Source: Legionella sp. 515359 (GTDB lineage Bacteria > Pseudomonadota > Gammaproteobacteria > Legionellales > Legionellaceae). Taken from it: DNA of 43,226 bases. Shown one piece after another: positions 34,497-43,212 of the stretch. The DNA is taken from positions 1 through 43,226 of the forward strand of contig JAPCYN010000034.1 of the NCBI GenBank assembly GCA_025941565.1, in the 5' to 3' direction. The notes beneath the pieces were generated by a model. The model did not search any database and was not told the origin of the DNA. It saw only the letters and a list, made by a program, of their open reading frames with translations. Both the position numbers and the translations under genes were made by a program. Each line of letters starts with the position of its first letter. Within the stretch, counting starts at the first letter, position 1.

Positions 34497-34520
34497 AATG
34501 GCTTACCCCGGGACTAATAA

Positions 34521-34637
34521 TTATTTACTTGGTGAGCAGTTATTAATTTTCGTTTGCTGATTCTGGGACAAAAGCTCTTCCATTTTCTCATTCATCCAGC
34601 TCATGAGCTTTATCGCAGACATTACCCGCTGCCTCAT
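34521..34637 (-). CDS. possible 38-aa peptide
   Basis: A minus-strand ATG ORF of 38 codons, extendable to 49 codons from a GTG at 34670. The product looks amphipathic (MSWMNEKMEELL) with a polar tail. No Shine-Dalgarno is convincing and no family is recognised. It may be a remnant. Confidence 0.22.
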   Translation of the reverse strand: MRQRVMSAIKLMSWMNEKMEELLSQNQQTKINNCSPSK

Positions 34638-34754
34638 CCCTAGTGAGGCGCGGATAATGAAAAAGAACACACGTTTTATCAGATCACGTACACTTTAGGA
34701 TGCAACACAGAAAGTTAAGCGCTATAATTCCTAAATTTTTGTGAGGATCATCTA

Positions 34755-35462
34755 ATGCGCCCAAGTAACCGTGAAGCCAATCAATTACGTTCCGTTAAAT
34801 TAACCCGAAACTATACAGAACACGCAGAGGGCTCTGTCCTAGTTGAATTTGGGCAAACCAAAGTATTGTGTAATGCATCGGTAATCGAAGGAGTTCCCCG
34901 TTTTATAAAGGGAAAAAATCAAGGTTGGGTTACTGCTGAATATGGGATGCTTCCGCGTGCAACACACACTCGCACTGAACGTGAAGCGAGTAAAGGAAAG
35001 CAAGGCGGCAGAACCATGGAAATTCAACGCCTTATTGGCCGTTCGCTAAGAGCTTGTGTTGATTTAAAATTTTTGGGTGAAAATACAATAACCCTGGATT
35101 GCGATGTAATTCAAGCCGATGGGGGCACAAGAACAGCTGCCATTACAGGTGCCTGTGTCGCTATGAGAGACGCCATAAACTGGATGGTAGAGCGCGAAAA
35201 AATACGTAAAATGCCTGCATTTCATTACATCGCAGCAGTTTCTGTAGGACTCTACCGAGGTCAAGCAGTGCTTGATCTGGATTATGCTGAAGATGTACTT
35301 GCAGAGACTGATATGAATGTCGTTATGAATGAAGGAGGACATTTCATCGAAATTCAAGGTACTGCAGAAGACAAACATTTTAATCGCGATGAATTAAACA
35401 GCATGCTTGCACTCGCTGAAATCGGTATTCCTCAATTAATTGAATTACAAAAAAATGCATAA
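34755..35462 (+). CDS. rph: ribonuclease PH
   Basis: A 235-residue phosphorolytic 3' exoribonuclease that trims tRNA precursors. Family marks are [65 protein letters not shown] and [18 protein letters not shown], covering the RNA and phosphate sites. The ATG follows GAGGA. A strong hairpin terminator lies 9 nt after the stop. Confidence 0.97.
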   Translation: MRPSNREANQLRSVKLTRNYTEHAEGSVLVEFGQTKVLCNASVIEGVPRFIKGKNQGWVTAEYGMLPRATHTRTEREASKGKQGGRTMEIQRLIGRSLRACVDLKFLGENTITLDCDVIQADGGTRTAAITGACVAMRDAINWMVEREKIRKMPAFHYIAAVSVGLYRGQAVLDLDYAEDVLAETDMNVVMNEGGHFIEIQGTAEDKHFNRDELNSMLALAEIGIPQLIELQKNA

Positions 35463-35471
35463 AAAGTATTT

Positions 35472-35508
35472 AGAATGCTCTCCTGACTTACAGGAGAGCA
35501 TTCTTTTT
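35472..35508. terminator. bidirectional intrinsic terminator between rph and pilT
   Basis: agaatgctctcctg (35472-35485) and caggagagcattct (35491-35504) form a perfect 14-bp stem with a 5-nt loop. A T-run follows on the plus strand, and an A-rich tract precedes it, so it can stop transcripts from both convergent genes. Its T-run touches the pilT stop codon. Confidence 0.9.
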
Positions 35509-36541
35509 AAAACAAGGATTTATCAATAGCTACATCACGTGCTATATGAGTAGAGACAATATTTTTTTTCACCAGTTCAGTTAAATGCTGATCCAACGTT
35601 TGCATTCCCTTGCCCTGCCCCGTCTGGATGGAAGAATACATTTGCGCTACTTTATCTTCGCGAATCAAGTTTCGTATCGCACCGGTGCAAATCATAATTT
35701 CCAACGCAGCAGCCCGCCCTCCACCATTTTTTTTCAGTAACGTTTGTGCGACTACAGCTTGCAATGATTCAGACAACATGGAACGCACCATTGATTTCTC
35801 CTCCGCAGGAAACACATCAATAATCCTATTGATGGTTTTGGTTGCGGAATTGGTATGTAAGGTGCCAAATACTAAATGCCCGGTTTCCGCAGCAGTCATT
35901 GCCAAACGGATCGTTTCCAGATCGCGCAACTCCCCCACCAAAATCACATCCGGATCTTCACGCAATGCCGAACGCAAAGCCGCATTAAAACTCAGTGTGT
36001 CTCGATGAACTTCGCGTTGGTTCAATAAACATTTTTTACTTTGATGAACAAACTCTATAGGATCTTCAACAGTTAAAATGTGATCGTAACGATTTGAATT
36101 GATGTAATCGATCATGGCAGCCAAAGTGGTACTCTTCCCCGAGCCTGTTGGACCAGTAATGAGGACTAACCCTTTAGGATAACTGGCCATTTCTTCAAAG
36201 ATAGACGGTAACCCCAAGTCACTCATACTTAAAATTTCAGAAGGAATGGTTCGAAAAACGGCTGCCGCACCACGTAATTGATGAAACACATTCACCCTAA
36301 AACGGGCCAGATTTGTTATTTCAAAAGAAAAATCGACTTCCAAAAACTCTTCAAACTCTTTCCTTTGCCTGTCATTCATCACATCATAGATAATTTTCAT
36401 TACCTCTTTATGTTCCATGGCAGGTAAATTGATTTTGCGTAAATCTCCATCCACACGAATCATTGGAGGCAATCCTGCAGAGAGATGTAAGTCTGATGAT
36501 TTATTTTTTACTGAAAACGCTAATAGTTCTGCTATATCCAT
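35507..36541 (-). CDS. pilT: type IV pilus retraction ATPase PilT
   Basis: A 344-residue hexameric ATPase that depolymerises type IV pili for twitching and DNA uptake. The N-terminal PAS-like domain is followed by Walker A GPTGSGKSTT (130-139), the Asp box EDPIEF, Walker B-like VGELRDLETI and the His box GHLVFGTLHT. The PilT-specific C-terminal AIRNLIRE is present, which distinguishes it from PilB and favours PilT over PilU. It is divergent from yggS, an arrangement common in gammaproteobacteria. Confidence 0.94.
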   Translation of the reverse strand: MDIAELLAFSVKNKSSDLHLSAGLPPMIRVDGDLRKINLPAMEHKEVMKIIYDVMNDRQRKEFEEFLEVDFSFEITNLARFRVNVFHQLRGAAAVFRTIPSEILSMSDLGLPSIFEEMASYPKGLVLITGPTGSGKSTTLAAMIDYINSNRYDHILTVEDPIEFVHQSKKCLLNQREVHRDTLSFNAALRSALREDPDVILVGELRDLETIRLAMTAAETGHLVFGTLHTNSATKTINRIIDVFPAEEKSMVRSMLSESLQAVVAQTLLKKNGGGRAAALEIMICTGAIRNLIREDKVAQMYSSIQTGQGKGMQTLDQHLTELVKKNIVSTHIARDVAIDKSLF

Positions 36542-36680
36542 TGCTTAACTCGTCCTGATTATTGCTCAATAGAGGTTCAATCTCAAAATATGATGTTACT
36601 AGATTAGCTTACGAAGTGACTCTCGGCAAACATTGTTTCTTTTGCTATTGTTGAGGTTTTCCAAATGTACCGAAGTGATC

Positions 36681-37367
36681 ATGAATCTTTATCAAAATCT
36701 AAATCAAATAAAACAATTAATCACACAGACTGAATTGGAGTGTGGCAGAAAACCTGGGAGTGTTCTATTACTCGCTGTCAGCAAACAACAAAGCATCGAG
36801 GCGATTAGCACATTATTTCAGCTTGGAGTAACTCACTTTGGCGAAAGCTATTTTCAGGAGGCACAACAAAAAATTAATGCATTGAAAAATATGCCTCTCT
36901 GTTGGCATTTTATTGGTCCCATTCAAAGTAATAAAACTAAAGGAATTGCCACCTCATTTAGCTGGGTTCACAGTGTGAGCCGCTTTAAAATCGCCCAGCA
37001 TCTCAATGAGTATCGCCCAATTGATTTAGGCCCACTCAACATCTGTTTACAAATTAATCTCGTAGATGAAAAAACAAAATCAGGAATCCCTCCCGAACAG
37101 GCCACCGAATTAGCCTTGGCTGTCAGTCAACTGCCTCATCTCAAACTAAGGGGGTTAATGACTATCCCTCCACCACAACACGACACCCAAATTCAATATG
37201 ATTTATTTATTCAGCTTAATCAACTGATGCATTCATTAAATCAGGAACTTGGGCTGGACATGGATACCTTATCTATGGGGATGAGTGATGATTTTGTCTC
37301 TGCAATTAAAGCAGGCGCTACGATAGTACGTGTTGGTCAGGCACTATTTGGTGAGCGACAAAAATAA
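36681..37367 (+). CDS. yggS: PLP homeostasis protein YggS
   Basis: A 228-residue single-domain TIM-barrel protein that binds PLP and buffers vitamin B6 and amino-acid pools. The PLP lysine is Lys35 in LLAVSKQQ. FGESYFQEAQQK, WHFIGPIQSNK, RGLMTIPP and the C-terminal LSMGMSDDF..AI..GAT are family marks. The start at 36681 fits the family; the upstream frame would add 16 hydrophobic residues. The Shine-Dalgarno is weak. proC, often next to it, is absent. Confidence 0.95.
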   Translation: MNLYQNLNQIKQLITQTELECGRKPGSVLLLAVSKQQSIEAISTLFQLGVTHFGESYFQEAQQKINALKNMPLCWHFIGPIQSNKTKGIATSFSWVHSVSRFKIAQHLNEYRPIDLGPLNICLQINLVDEKTKSGIPPEQATELALAVSQLPHLKLRGLMTIPPPQHDTQIQYDLFIQLNQLMHSLNQELGLDMDTLSMGMSDDFVSAIKAGATIVRVGQALFGERQK

Positions 37368-37422
37368 AGCAACGCGATATAATCCGGAAAATCAGTTGGA
37401 TGAATGCAGGATAGGGGAAAAT

Positions 37423-37998
37423 ATGTCTGGTATTATTGCAGTAACACTCTTTATTGTTTCTTTATTTTTTTCACTGGTCATTTTCAGTCTATGGCTACGC
37501 ATCGCGCTACGCTATTTACGAGTCAGTGCACTTCATCCAGCAAGCCAACTTGTTTACAAAGTGACCAACCCATTGGTTAATCCCATTCAACTGATATCAA
37601 AACAACCTTATAAGCCAGGGCAAAAATATGATATCCCCGCTTTAATTACCCTGGTTGTGGTTGAACTATTAAAAATTATCTGCATCAGCTTACTTGCCTT
37701 GCATGGACTAATCCCGATTGTATTTATATTCATTTACATCATTGCTGACTTAATCATTCAACCTTGCGACATTCTGTTTTTTGCCATACTTGTTCGTGTC
37801 ATCATGAGTTTTGCCAACCCTGGTTGGCAAGGACCAATTGCTGATATCTTACGCCTGTTAACAGAACCTTTGTTAAAACTCGGTAGAAAGATTATTCCAG
37901 ACATTTCAGGTTTTGACTTTTCTCCCTTTATCATCATGGTATCATTAAAAATTATTACTTTATTTATTAGCGCAAACCTGCCATGGAGATTATTATAA
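37423..37998 (+). CDS. yggT: YggT family membrane protein
   Basis: A 191-residue membrane protein with two YggT repeats, each a helical pair: about residues 1-105 and 106-191. RVSALHPASQLVYKVTNPLVNPI and LRLLTEPLLKLGRKIIPDISGFDFSPF are the family's conserved loops. Function is unclear, with links to osmotic tolerance and cell shape. The ATG at 37423 has AGGGG about 6 nt upstream; the frame starting at 37330 would overlap yggS. It is co-transcribed with yggS. Confidence 0.92.
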   Translation: MSGIIAVTLFIVSLFFSLVIFSLWLRIALRYLRVSALHPASQLVYKVTNPLVNPIQLISKQPYKPGQKYDIPALITLVVVELLKIICISLLALHGLIPIVFIFIYIIADLIIQPCDILFFAILVRVIMSFANPGWQGPIADILRLLTEPLLKLGRKIIPDISGFDFSPFIIMVSLKIITLFISANLPWRLL

Positions 37999-38044
37999 AA
38001 GCGACTATACTTAATTTTAAGCAGAGGATTATCAGGATAAAATT

Positions 38045-38611
38045 ATGAAATTGACGCTCCTCACAAGTACCGGCTTAGGATTAATTCTTTTATCTTTTAA
38101 TTTGTTTGCTGATGCCCAATCTTATTATTGCCCGCAAAACCATGGATACATTAATTTAGGAATGACACCTGATGAAGTCATTGCAGCTTGTGGCCAACCA
38201 GTAAGCCAGCAAGAGTCAAATCAACCTGTTTTACAAAAAATTCCTATGCAACAGCTCATTTACAATAATATGGGAACGAGCACTGCTTTTTATGGAGTAT
38301 GGAATATACCTACCGGCAATGGTGGCGTGCAACTTGAAGTAGATATTGTGAATCAAAAAGTACGAGGCATTAAATTAAATGGCTCTGATAGTAATGCAGT
38401 ATCTGTTTGCCAAGGAGCAAACATTCAACCCGGTGATCCAGTACAAAAAGTATACTATGCCTGTGGTTCTCCTTCTACGGTGAATAATTCTTTTATCAAT
38501 GAAATTGTACCCACAGCAGAAAAACCCCTGGTTTGGGTCTATCAACCTGGAGAATATCAACCTTCTGTATCCATGACTTTTGTTAACGGTAAACTGCAAT
38601 CCATTCAATAA
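38045..38611 (+). CDS. exported DUF2845-like protein
   Basis: A 188-residue protein with an N-terminal signal peptide (MKLTLLTSTGLGLILLSFNL, cleavage likely after FADA). The mature part has two related modules: GMTPDEVIAACGQP (about 39-52) and GDPVQKVYYACGSP (about 128-141), each with the xxxCGxP turn typical of DUF2845. The protein is probably periplasmic; function unknown. It follows yggT by 46 nt and may share its transcript. Confidence 0.78.
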   Translation: MKLTLLTSTGLGLILLSFNLFADAQSYYCPQNHGYINLGMTPDEVIAACGQPVSQQESNQPVLQKIPMQQLIYNNMGTSTAFYGVWNIPTGNGGVQLEVDIVNQKVRGIKLNGSDSNAVSVCQGANIQPGDPVQKVYYACGSPSTVNNSFINEIVPTAEKPLVWVYQPGEYQPSVSMTFVNGKLQSIQ

Positions 38612-38804
38612 TCCTGCGAAAGACATTGAATACCCTCTACATTCATCGTTTATTTCCGTTCGCTTCCTATTTTTTGGCAAATCACAGTTCAAGACTATGG
38701 TAAGTTAAAAAAATGAGATACACTCTCAAAATTTTAGCGCGGAGTCACATCGTGATTGATGTCCTCTGTTTTTTCTTAAAATATTGATTGAGGTAAGGCT
38801 CGAA
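38612..38804. other. short intergenic region
   Basis: A weak promoter-like pair, TTGGCA (38674-38679) and TATGGT (38696-38701) with 16-nt spacing, precedes the next gene. Nothing else is evident. Confidence 0.3.
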
Positions 38805-39086
38805 ATGACTGCAAGCATAGATGAAATTACTATTGCATATAGTGAAAATGGAACAGAAACCATAAAAGAACTGGATAAGAAAGTATTAAGCAAGGGAGCC
38901 TGGACTACGATTATGTTCAAGTATCAGGATTGGGATAATGCCAAAAATGACTATGGCCCAGTTAAATTCTCAATTCGACGTTATCAGAAACGTAATAATC
39001 AATACTGGCAAAAATCCAAATTCAACATTTCCAGTGTCGATCAAGCACAAAAAATCATTGATATTCTAGGTGATTGGCTGAAATAA
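38805..39086 (+). CDS. small protein of unknown function
   Basis: A 93-residue soluble, charged protein with alternating beta-like segments (IDEITIAYSENG, WTTIMFKYQDWD, VKFSIRRYQKR) and a C-terminal helix (DQAQKIIDILGDWLK). I do not recognise the family with confidence. A nucleic-acid-binding fold is possible from the basic, aromatic strands. The ATG at 38805 with AAGG 6 nt upstream is favoured over TTG at 38784. It looks like a genuine conserved gene standing alone. Confidence 0.7.
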   Translation: MTASIDEITIAYSENGTETIKELDKKVLSKGAWTTIMFKYQDWDNAKNDYGPVKFSIRRYQKRNNQYWQKSKFNISSVDQAQKIIDILGDWLK

Positions 39087-39390
39087 TTTTATATGTAACC
39101 TGTTTTATTAAATGTGTAACTTTTAAATAAGATACATCTGCCTCCAGATTGCGGTTCATTTCAGATCCATTTTTCAACGTAATTCTCTATAAGTAAACGA
39201 TTTTTTATAATCATCTTACATAAAACAAACGAACCACTGGAGGTTTTTGTTCAATCCGGATGCCCTGCGTGTTCACAAAATAATCCTAGAGGATTTATTT
39301 TGGTCTAACTATTCATATTTGTTAAGGTTGTGTTAATTTTTGGCCCGTATAATAGGATTTCAAATTAAACAATTAATATAAGATATAGCT
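39087..39390. promoter_or_regulatory. intergenic promoter region of the carrier-like gene
   Basis: No gene is seen. A TATAAT -10 box lies at 39348-39353, about 40 nt before the carrier-like ATG; the -35 element is poor (TTGTGT at 39328-39333 is spaced only 14 nt), which hints at activator control. A small A/T hairpin around tcctagagga lies at about 39277-39302. Confidence 0.4.
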
Positions 39391-40908
39391 ATGCAGAACA
39401 AAACAGAAACTCCAAAGACAAAAACTGGGCAAACACCTGTGGCTACATCAGTATGGTCTATGCCAAACGTAAGCAACATGCCATGGTTGACAATGCCACT
39501 GGAGATAGTAAAGCAAAGAATACAAACGCCAAAACCTGGGCAAAAACCAGTAGCTTCACCAATATGGGCTATGCCAGATCTAAGCAAGATGCCATGGCTC
39601 ACAACACCGCTGGATGTAATAAAGCAAAGAATGCAAATGACAAAAGCTGGGCAAAAACCTGTGGCTTCACCCGTATGGACTTTTCCAGATCTAGTCAAGG
39701 CGCCATGGTTTCCAGACTTTACCAAAGCTCTATGGCTCGCAACACCAATGGATGTGGTAAAACAAAAACTTACTCAAGCACCTAAAACGGGACAAACACC
39801 TGTAGTACCTGTAACGACACCTGTTCATTCAACACCCGTTACATCAGTACCAGCGAAAAAAACCAGTGTTGCTCCGAAATGGATGCCACCCATGGATCAG
39901 ATATATCAGAAATTTTGGTATGGGACTAATTTTTCATTAGTTGCCATGGTCACAAGTTTGGCTATCGTAAGTATTCAAAGTCCAACCAAAACGATATTAC
40001 TTACTTTAACTAAAGACGGTACCATGGTTCCTACTTATTCGGGTGGGATTATGGGATTCTTCAGAGCGATGTATGCTGGAACTTCGGCCTCTATTTCAGG
40101 CTCAGTAATTCGAACTGGCTATGTAACCGGCGCTAAAGGTGGCAGCAAACCTATAGAAGAAGGTGTTCTGAGAGATGAGGCGGGTAAAGAAGAAGCTAAA
40201 AAATACTCAGTTAATTATAGTTATGTTATGGCTATGGCGTTTGGCGATATTCTGGTAACACAAATACCGGAATCATTATCTACGCTGAAAAAAGTGCCTG
40301 GCCTTCTTCCTGTTGATTTTACATGGAAAACTCCTCGTAATGCCTGGAGTTTGATGATGGGGGGCTTTGCTCCAAGATATGCTTCAGGAATGGTTAATTT
40401 CGGTGCTTTATGTCTACTTGAAGAAAGAATAGCAAAAGGTTTGCCATTTGATAAAAATATGGCACATTTCACCGCCGGAATGTTCAGTGGTATGACTGCT
40501 GCCTTATTCTCATACCCATTTACGGTATATAAAGATTACGTACTGGTGCAATCTAAAGTTGTAGAGGGACATCTGCAAAATGCAAGCACACTAAAATTAA
40601 GTCAAGAGTTATTTTATCGCTTCATTAAAGATCCAAAAGTTGCAATGAAATCCTTCGGAGAAATGGCTATAAAACAAGTTCCTCTCCGAATGGGCTTAAC
40701 CGGTGTCATTTTTGCTCTTGTTGCTGGGGTTGGCGAAACGATGGGTACGGAACCACTGAAGAAAGTTGTTCCAGAAAAATATCACCCATCCTCACCAGGA
40801 AAATCCAAACATAGTATGTTTGCGAGTAAGGATACAACTCCTCGAATTGAAGAGATCGAAGAACCAACCAATACAAAAGAACAGGACAAAGGTTCTAAAT
40901 TAAATTAG
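39391..40908 (+). CDS. mitochondrial-carrier-like protein with amplified N-terminal signature, candidate effector
   Basis: A 505-residue protein. Residues 11-139 are three tandem units of 37, 37 and 47 residues, plus the start of a fourth. Each unit begins near GQxPVA and ends in a mitochondrial-carrier signature: PLEIVKQRIQ (36-45), PLDVIKQRMQ (73-82), PMDVVKQKLT (119-128). A Pro-rich linker follows. The core (about 175-460) reads as a diverged three-repeat carrier: SPTKTILLT (197-205) then YSGGIMGFFRAMYAG (216-230), QIPESLSTLKK (291-301) then GGFAPRYASG, and SYPFTVYKDYVLVQ (374-387). The tail IEEIEEPTNTKE resembles a Dot/Icm signal. L. pneumophila LncP is a known carrier-type effector. The ATG at 39391 lacks a strong ribosome site. 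Confidence 0.75.
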   Translation: MQNKTETPKTKTGQTPVATSVWSMPNVSNMPWLTMPLEIVKQRIQTPKPGQKPVASPIWAMPDLSKMPWLTTPLDVIKQRMQMTKAGQKPVASPVWTFPDLVKAPWFPDFTKALWLATPMDVVKQKLTQAPKTGQTPVVPVTTPVHSTPVTSVPAKKTSVAPKWMPPMDQIYQKFWYGTNFSLVAMVTSLAIVSIQSPTKTILLTLTKDGTMVPTYSGGIMGFFRAMYAGTSASISGSVIRTGYVTGAKGGSKPIEEGVLRDEAGKEEAKKYSVNYSYVMAMAFGDILVTQIPESLSTLKKVPGLLPVDFTWKTPRNAWSLMMGGFAPRYASGMVNFGALCLLEERIAKGLPFDKNMAHFTAGMFSGMTAALFSYPFTVYKDYVLVQSKVVEGHLQNASTLKLSQELFYRFIKDPKVAMKSFGEMAIKQVPLRMGLTGVIFALVAGVGETMGTEPLKKVVPEKYHPSSPGKSKHSMFASKDTTPRIEEIEEPTNTKEQDKGSKLN

Positions 40909-40948
40909 GGAAAAATGCATAACACGCCTTAAATTTTCAAAAAAAGGT

Positions 40949-40975
40949 TTGTTATACATAAAGATAGTGTATGAT
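40949..40975 (+). promoter_or_regulatory. possible promoter of the 75-aa gene
   Basis: TTGTTA (40949-40954) and TATGAT (40970-40975) are spaced 15 nt, slightly short. An imperfect inverted repeat (about 40979-41013, ctgcgatgtg and cacacattgcag) lies just downstream in the leader. Confidence 0.35.
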
Positions 40976-41040
40976 AGTACTGCGATGTGCAATTTTAGGA
41001 CACACATTGCAGTATTTAACACTATTTAAAAGGATTAAAA

Positions 41041-41268
41041 ATGATGTCACGCAATTTTCTTAGATTTTTTTGTACGCCTCTTAAGCAAGCTGTTGAAATT
41101 ACTGCTTATTCAGTTGGAGCTGCGGGAGTAGGTACCATAGTTTATCAAGCTGGAAATTATGTTAATGAGAAAACCCAAGAGCAACGAGATCATTTTAGAA
41201 ATCAGGAAACAAATAATACTCATACTGAAGAACCAACTCAACACATACAATCTGGGATGAAGCTCTAA
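41041..41268 (+). CDS. 75-aa single-pass membrane peptide
   Basis: A short protein with one hydrophobic Gly/Ala/Val helix (about residues 18-38, EITAYSVGAAGVGTIVYQAG) preceded by a basic N-terminus (RNFLRFFCTPLKQ). It is followed by a polar, Glu/Thr/His-rich tail (NTHTEEPTQH). A good Shine-Dalgarno AAGGA lies 6 nt before the ATG, and a promoter-like sequence and inverted repeat precede it. I do not recognise a family. It lies 132 nt after the carrier-like gene and could be a small secreted or mitochondria-directed partner, but that is speculation. Confidence 0.65.
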   Translation: MMSRNFLRFFCTPLKQAVEITAYSVGAAGVGTIVYQAGNYVNEKTQEQRDHFRNQETNNTHTEEPTQHIQSGMKL

Positions 41269-41357
41269 ATACACATACTACGAATAACCAATGGACGGTG
41301 TTGTCAAAATTAGATTCATCAACACCGCTTCCCACCTTTTATAACAGCTGACGCGCT

Positions 41358-42404
41358 CTATACCCATTCCAAACCCGGATGGGCACGCTCAAAATATTTC
41401 TGAACCATTTGCTCTGTAACCAAATCCATGCGTGCTGGATGCCATTGAGGGTTCTTATCCTTATCAATCAATAAAGCTCGGACTCCTTCATAAAAATCAT
41501 GATCGTGCATAAAATGACTGACAATCACATAGTCCATTTGCAAACATTGTGCTAAGGATAACCCCTTAGCCTTTTGCAGTTGTGCCAAAGTAACTTTAAG
41601 ACTCAAAGGAGATTTTTGTGCTAAAGTGTTATCAACTGCCTCAGCCCATACTGTGTTAGCACTTTGCAATGATTCTCGAATCGTTTCGACTGTTGAATGG
41701 GCAAAGCAGACATCAATTAAGGGTTTTATCTGACTTACCTCTTCAGATGCAATAGCAAAGCCCTGCACACATTGATTGACACGATTAAAAGCATCTGATG
41801 ATAAATCTTCATTCATTAATGCCTCATACAAGTCCGGCATTTGGTCCGCAGAAACTATTTTTTTCACCAGTCCCGCTTTCTTTGCATCGTGTGGACCTAA
41901 GCGATTACCTGTCAAACCCAAGTAAATACCCAAAGATCCTGGACATCGTGTTAACAAATAGCTGGCACCAATGTCAGGAAAAAAACCAATACCGGTCTCA
42001 GGCATCGCAAATACGAAACGTTCACTGGCTATAGGGTGACTTCCATGCATGGAAATTCCCACTCCCCCACCCATAACAATACCATCAATAAGAGAAACAT
42101 AGGGTTTGCCAAAATGATGAATAAAATGATTTAAACGATACTCGTGCCAAAAAAATTGCATTTGCGCCGCATCATTTACTTGTCCGGAAAAATAAAGCGA
42201 TCGTATATCTCCTCCAGCACAAAATGCATTCCCGGGGACAGCTCGAACCACCACAGCATGAATGGCATCATCTTCTTTCCAAAGTTGCAATTGTCTTTGC
42301 ATGTTAAGAATCATATTTAAAGTCAGCGCATTCAATGCGCTGGATCTATTTAATGTAATGACTCCTAATGAACCTTCTTGATTAAAAAGCACTTCTTCAG
42401 TCAT
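41358..42404 (-). CDS. 3-hydroxyisobutyryl-CoA hydrolase
   Basis: A 348-residue crotonase-fold enzyme of valine degradation. It has GNAFCAGGDIRSLY (oxyanion hole), DGIVMGGGVGISMHG and the diagnostic MPETGIGFFPDIGASYLL with the catalytic Glu and Asp. Length of about 350 distinguishes it from ordinary enoyl-CoA hydratases. It begins 2 nt after the upstream hydratase stop, so both are co-transcribed. Cytoplasmic. Confidence 0.92.
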   Translation of the reverse strand: MTEEVLFNQEGSLGVITLNRSSALNALTLNMILNMQRQLQLWKEDDAIHAVVVRAVPGNAFCAGGDIRSLYFSGQVNDAAQMQFFWHEYRLNHFIHHFGKPYVSLIDGIVMGGGVGISMHGSHPIASERFVFAMPETGIGFFPDIGASYLLTRCPGSLGIYLGLTGNRLGPHDAKKAGLVKKIVSADQMPDLYEALMNEDLSSDAFNRVNQCVQGFAIASEEVSQIKPLIDVCFAHSTVETIRESLQSANTVWAEAVDNTLAQKSPLSLKVTLAQLQKAKGLSLAQCLQMDYVIVSHFMHDHDFYEGVRALLIDKDKNPQWHPARMDLVTEQMVQKYFERAHPGLEWV

Positions 42405-42406
42405 GA

Positions 42407-43183
42407 TTATTTTCCTTCGAACTTAGCAGCTCGTTTATCTAGAAATGCAGTAACTCCCTCTAGTTTGTCTTCAGAAGCACATACTTTGGCAAAATGAATT
42501 GCCTCCAGATGTAAGGCATCGGTTAAAGACAAATCATAACCATGATCAATAACTTCCATAACGCTTGCTACTGCAAGCGGCGCCATGCTCAAAATGCCAT
42601 GCAATAGCGCTTTTCCATGTTCCAACAAAGCTTCCGGTTCTACAACTTCACTAACCAATCCCCAATGAAACGCAGTTTCTGCATTAATAAATCGCCCGGT
42701 CAAACATAAATCTAAAGCACGCCCTTTACCGACTAAACGAGCCAATCGTTGTGTGCCACCATAACCAGGAATCACTCCCAGTTTTACTTCAGGTTGGCCA
42801 AATTGAGCTTTTGTTGAAGCAATTCTTAATGTCGCAGAAATAGCTAATTCGCATCCGCCTCCGAATGAAAACCCATTCACCGCTGCTAACGAAGGCTTGC
42901 CTAGAGTTTCCAGAAGCCGAAACACTTCTTGGCCACGACAAGCAAATTCATACCCTGTTTGTGCAGTACATTCAGCCAATCGGTTAATATCTGCACCAGC
43001 GCAAAAGGCTTTACCATTACCGGTAATCATTAACGCCTTAACTTTTGGATTTGTTTTTGCATCATGCAATGATTCTTCTAAAGTATCTAACACTTCGGAA
43101 CTTAAAGCATTTAACTTCTCAGGTCTGTTCAAAGTTAAAGTCAAAATCCCCTGGCTATCCAAATCTTGTTCAATTAAATTCAT
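42407..43183 (-). CDS. enoyl-CoA hydratase
   Basis: A 258-residue crotonase that hydrates 2-enoyl-CoA. GKAFCAGADI forms the oxyanion hole, and both catalytic glutamates are present, in FGGGCELA and FGQPEVKLGVIPGYGGTQRL. The ATG has a strong AAGGAG 8 nt upstream. Paired with the hydroxyisobutyryl-CoA hydrolase, it probably hydrates methacrylyl-CoA in valine breakdown, though short-chain fatty acyl substrates are also possible. Confidence 0.93.
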   Translation of the reverse strand: MNLIEQDLDSQGILTLTLNRPEKLNALSSEVLDTLEESLHDAKTNPKVKALMITGNGKAFCAGADINRLAECTAQTGYEFACRGQEVFRLLETLGKPSLAAVNGFSFGGGCELAISATLRIASTKAQFGQPEVKLGVIPGYGGTQRLARLVGKGRALDLCLTGRFINAETAFHWGLVSEVVEPEALLEHGKALLHGILSMAPLAVASVMEVIDHGYDLSLTDALHLEAIHFAKVCASEDKLEGVTAFLDKRAAKFEGK

Positions 43184-43212
43184 CCTGTTACTCCTTCCTA
43201 TAAGAACATACC

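Larger units (their letters stand above)
34220..34754. other. 535-nt intergenic region with composite repeat
   Basis: The gap lies between the divergent yicC and rph genes. It carries the short copy of the composite repeat (34418-34496) preceded by a fragment (ggttccgggctaa) of the other repeat family. A small minus-strand ORF (34521-34637) follows. Promoters for both flanking operons must lie here but were not assigned. Confidence 0.5.

Noticed and set aside
35064-35378. Minus-strand ORF of 104 codons opposite rph
   Set aside because: It is antisense to a conserved ribonuclease PH and Cys/His-rich by frame artefact.
36541-38044. proC between yggS and yggT
   Set aside because: Many gammaproteobacteria have proC here, but yggS and yggT are separated by only 55 nt with no room for it.
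39453-39785. Overlapping +1 frame ORF of 110 codons across the repeat array
   Set aside because: It is an alternate-frame reading of the same DNA repeats. The main frame has a coherent carrier signature and continues for 505 codons, so the overlapping frame is a by-product of repetition.
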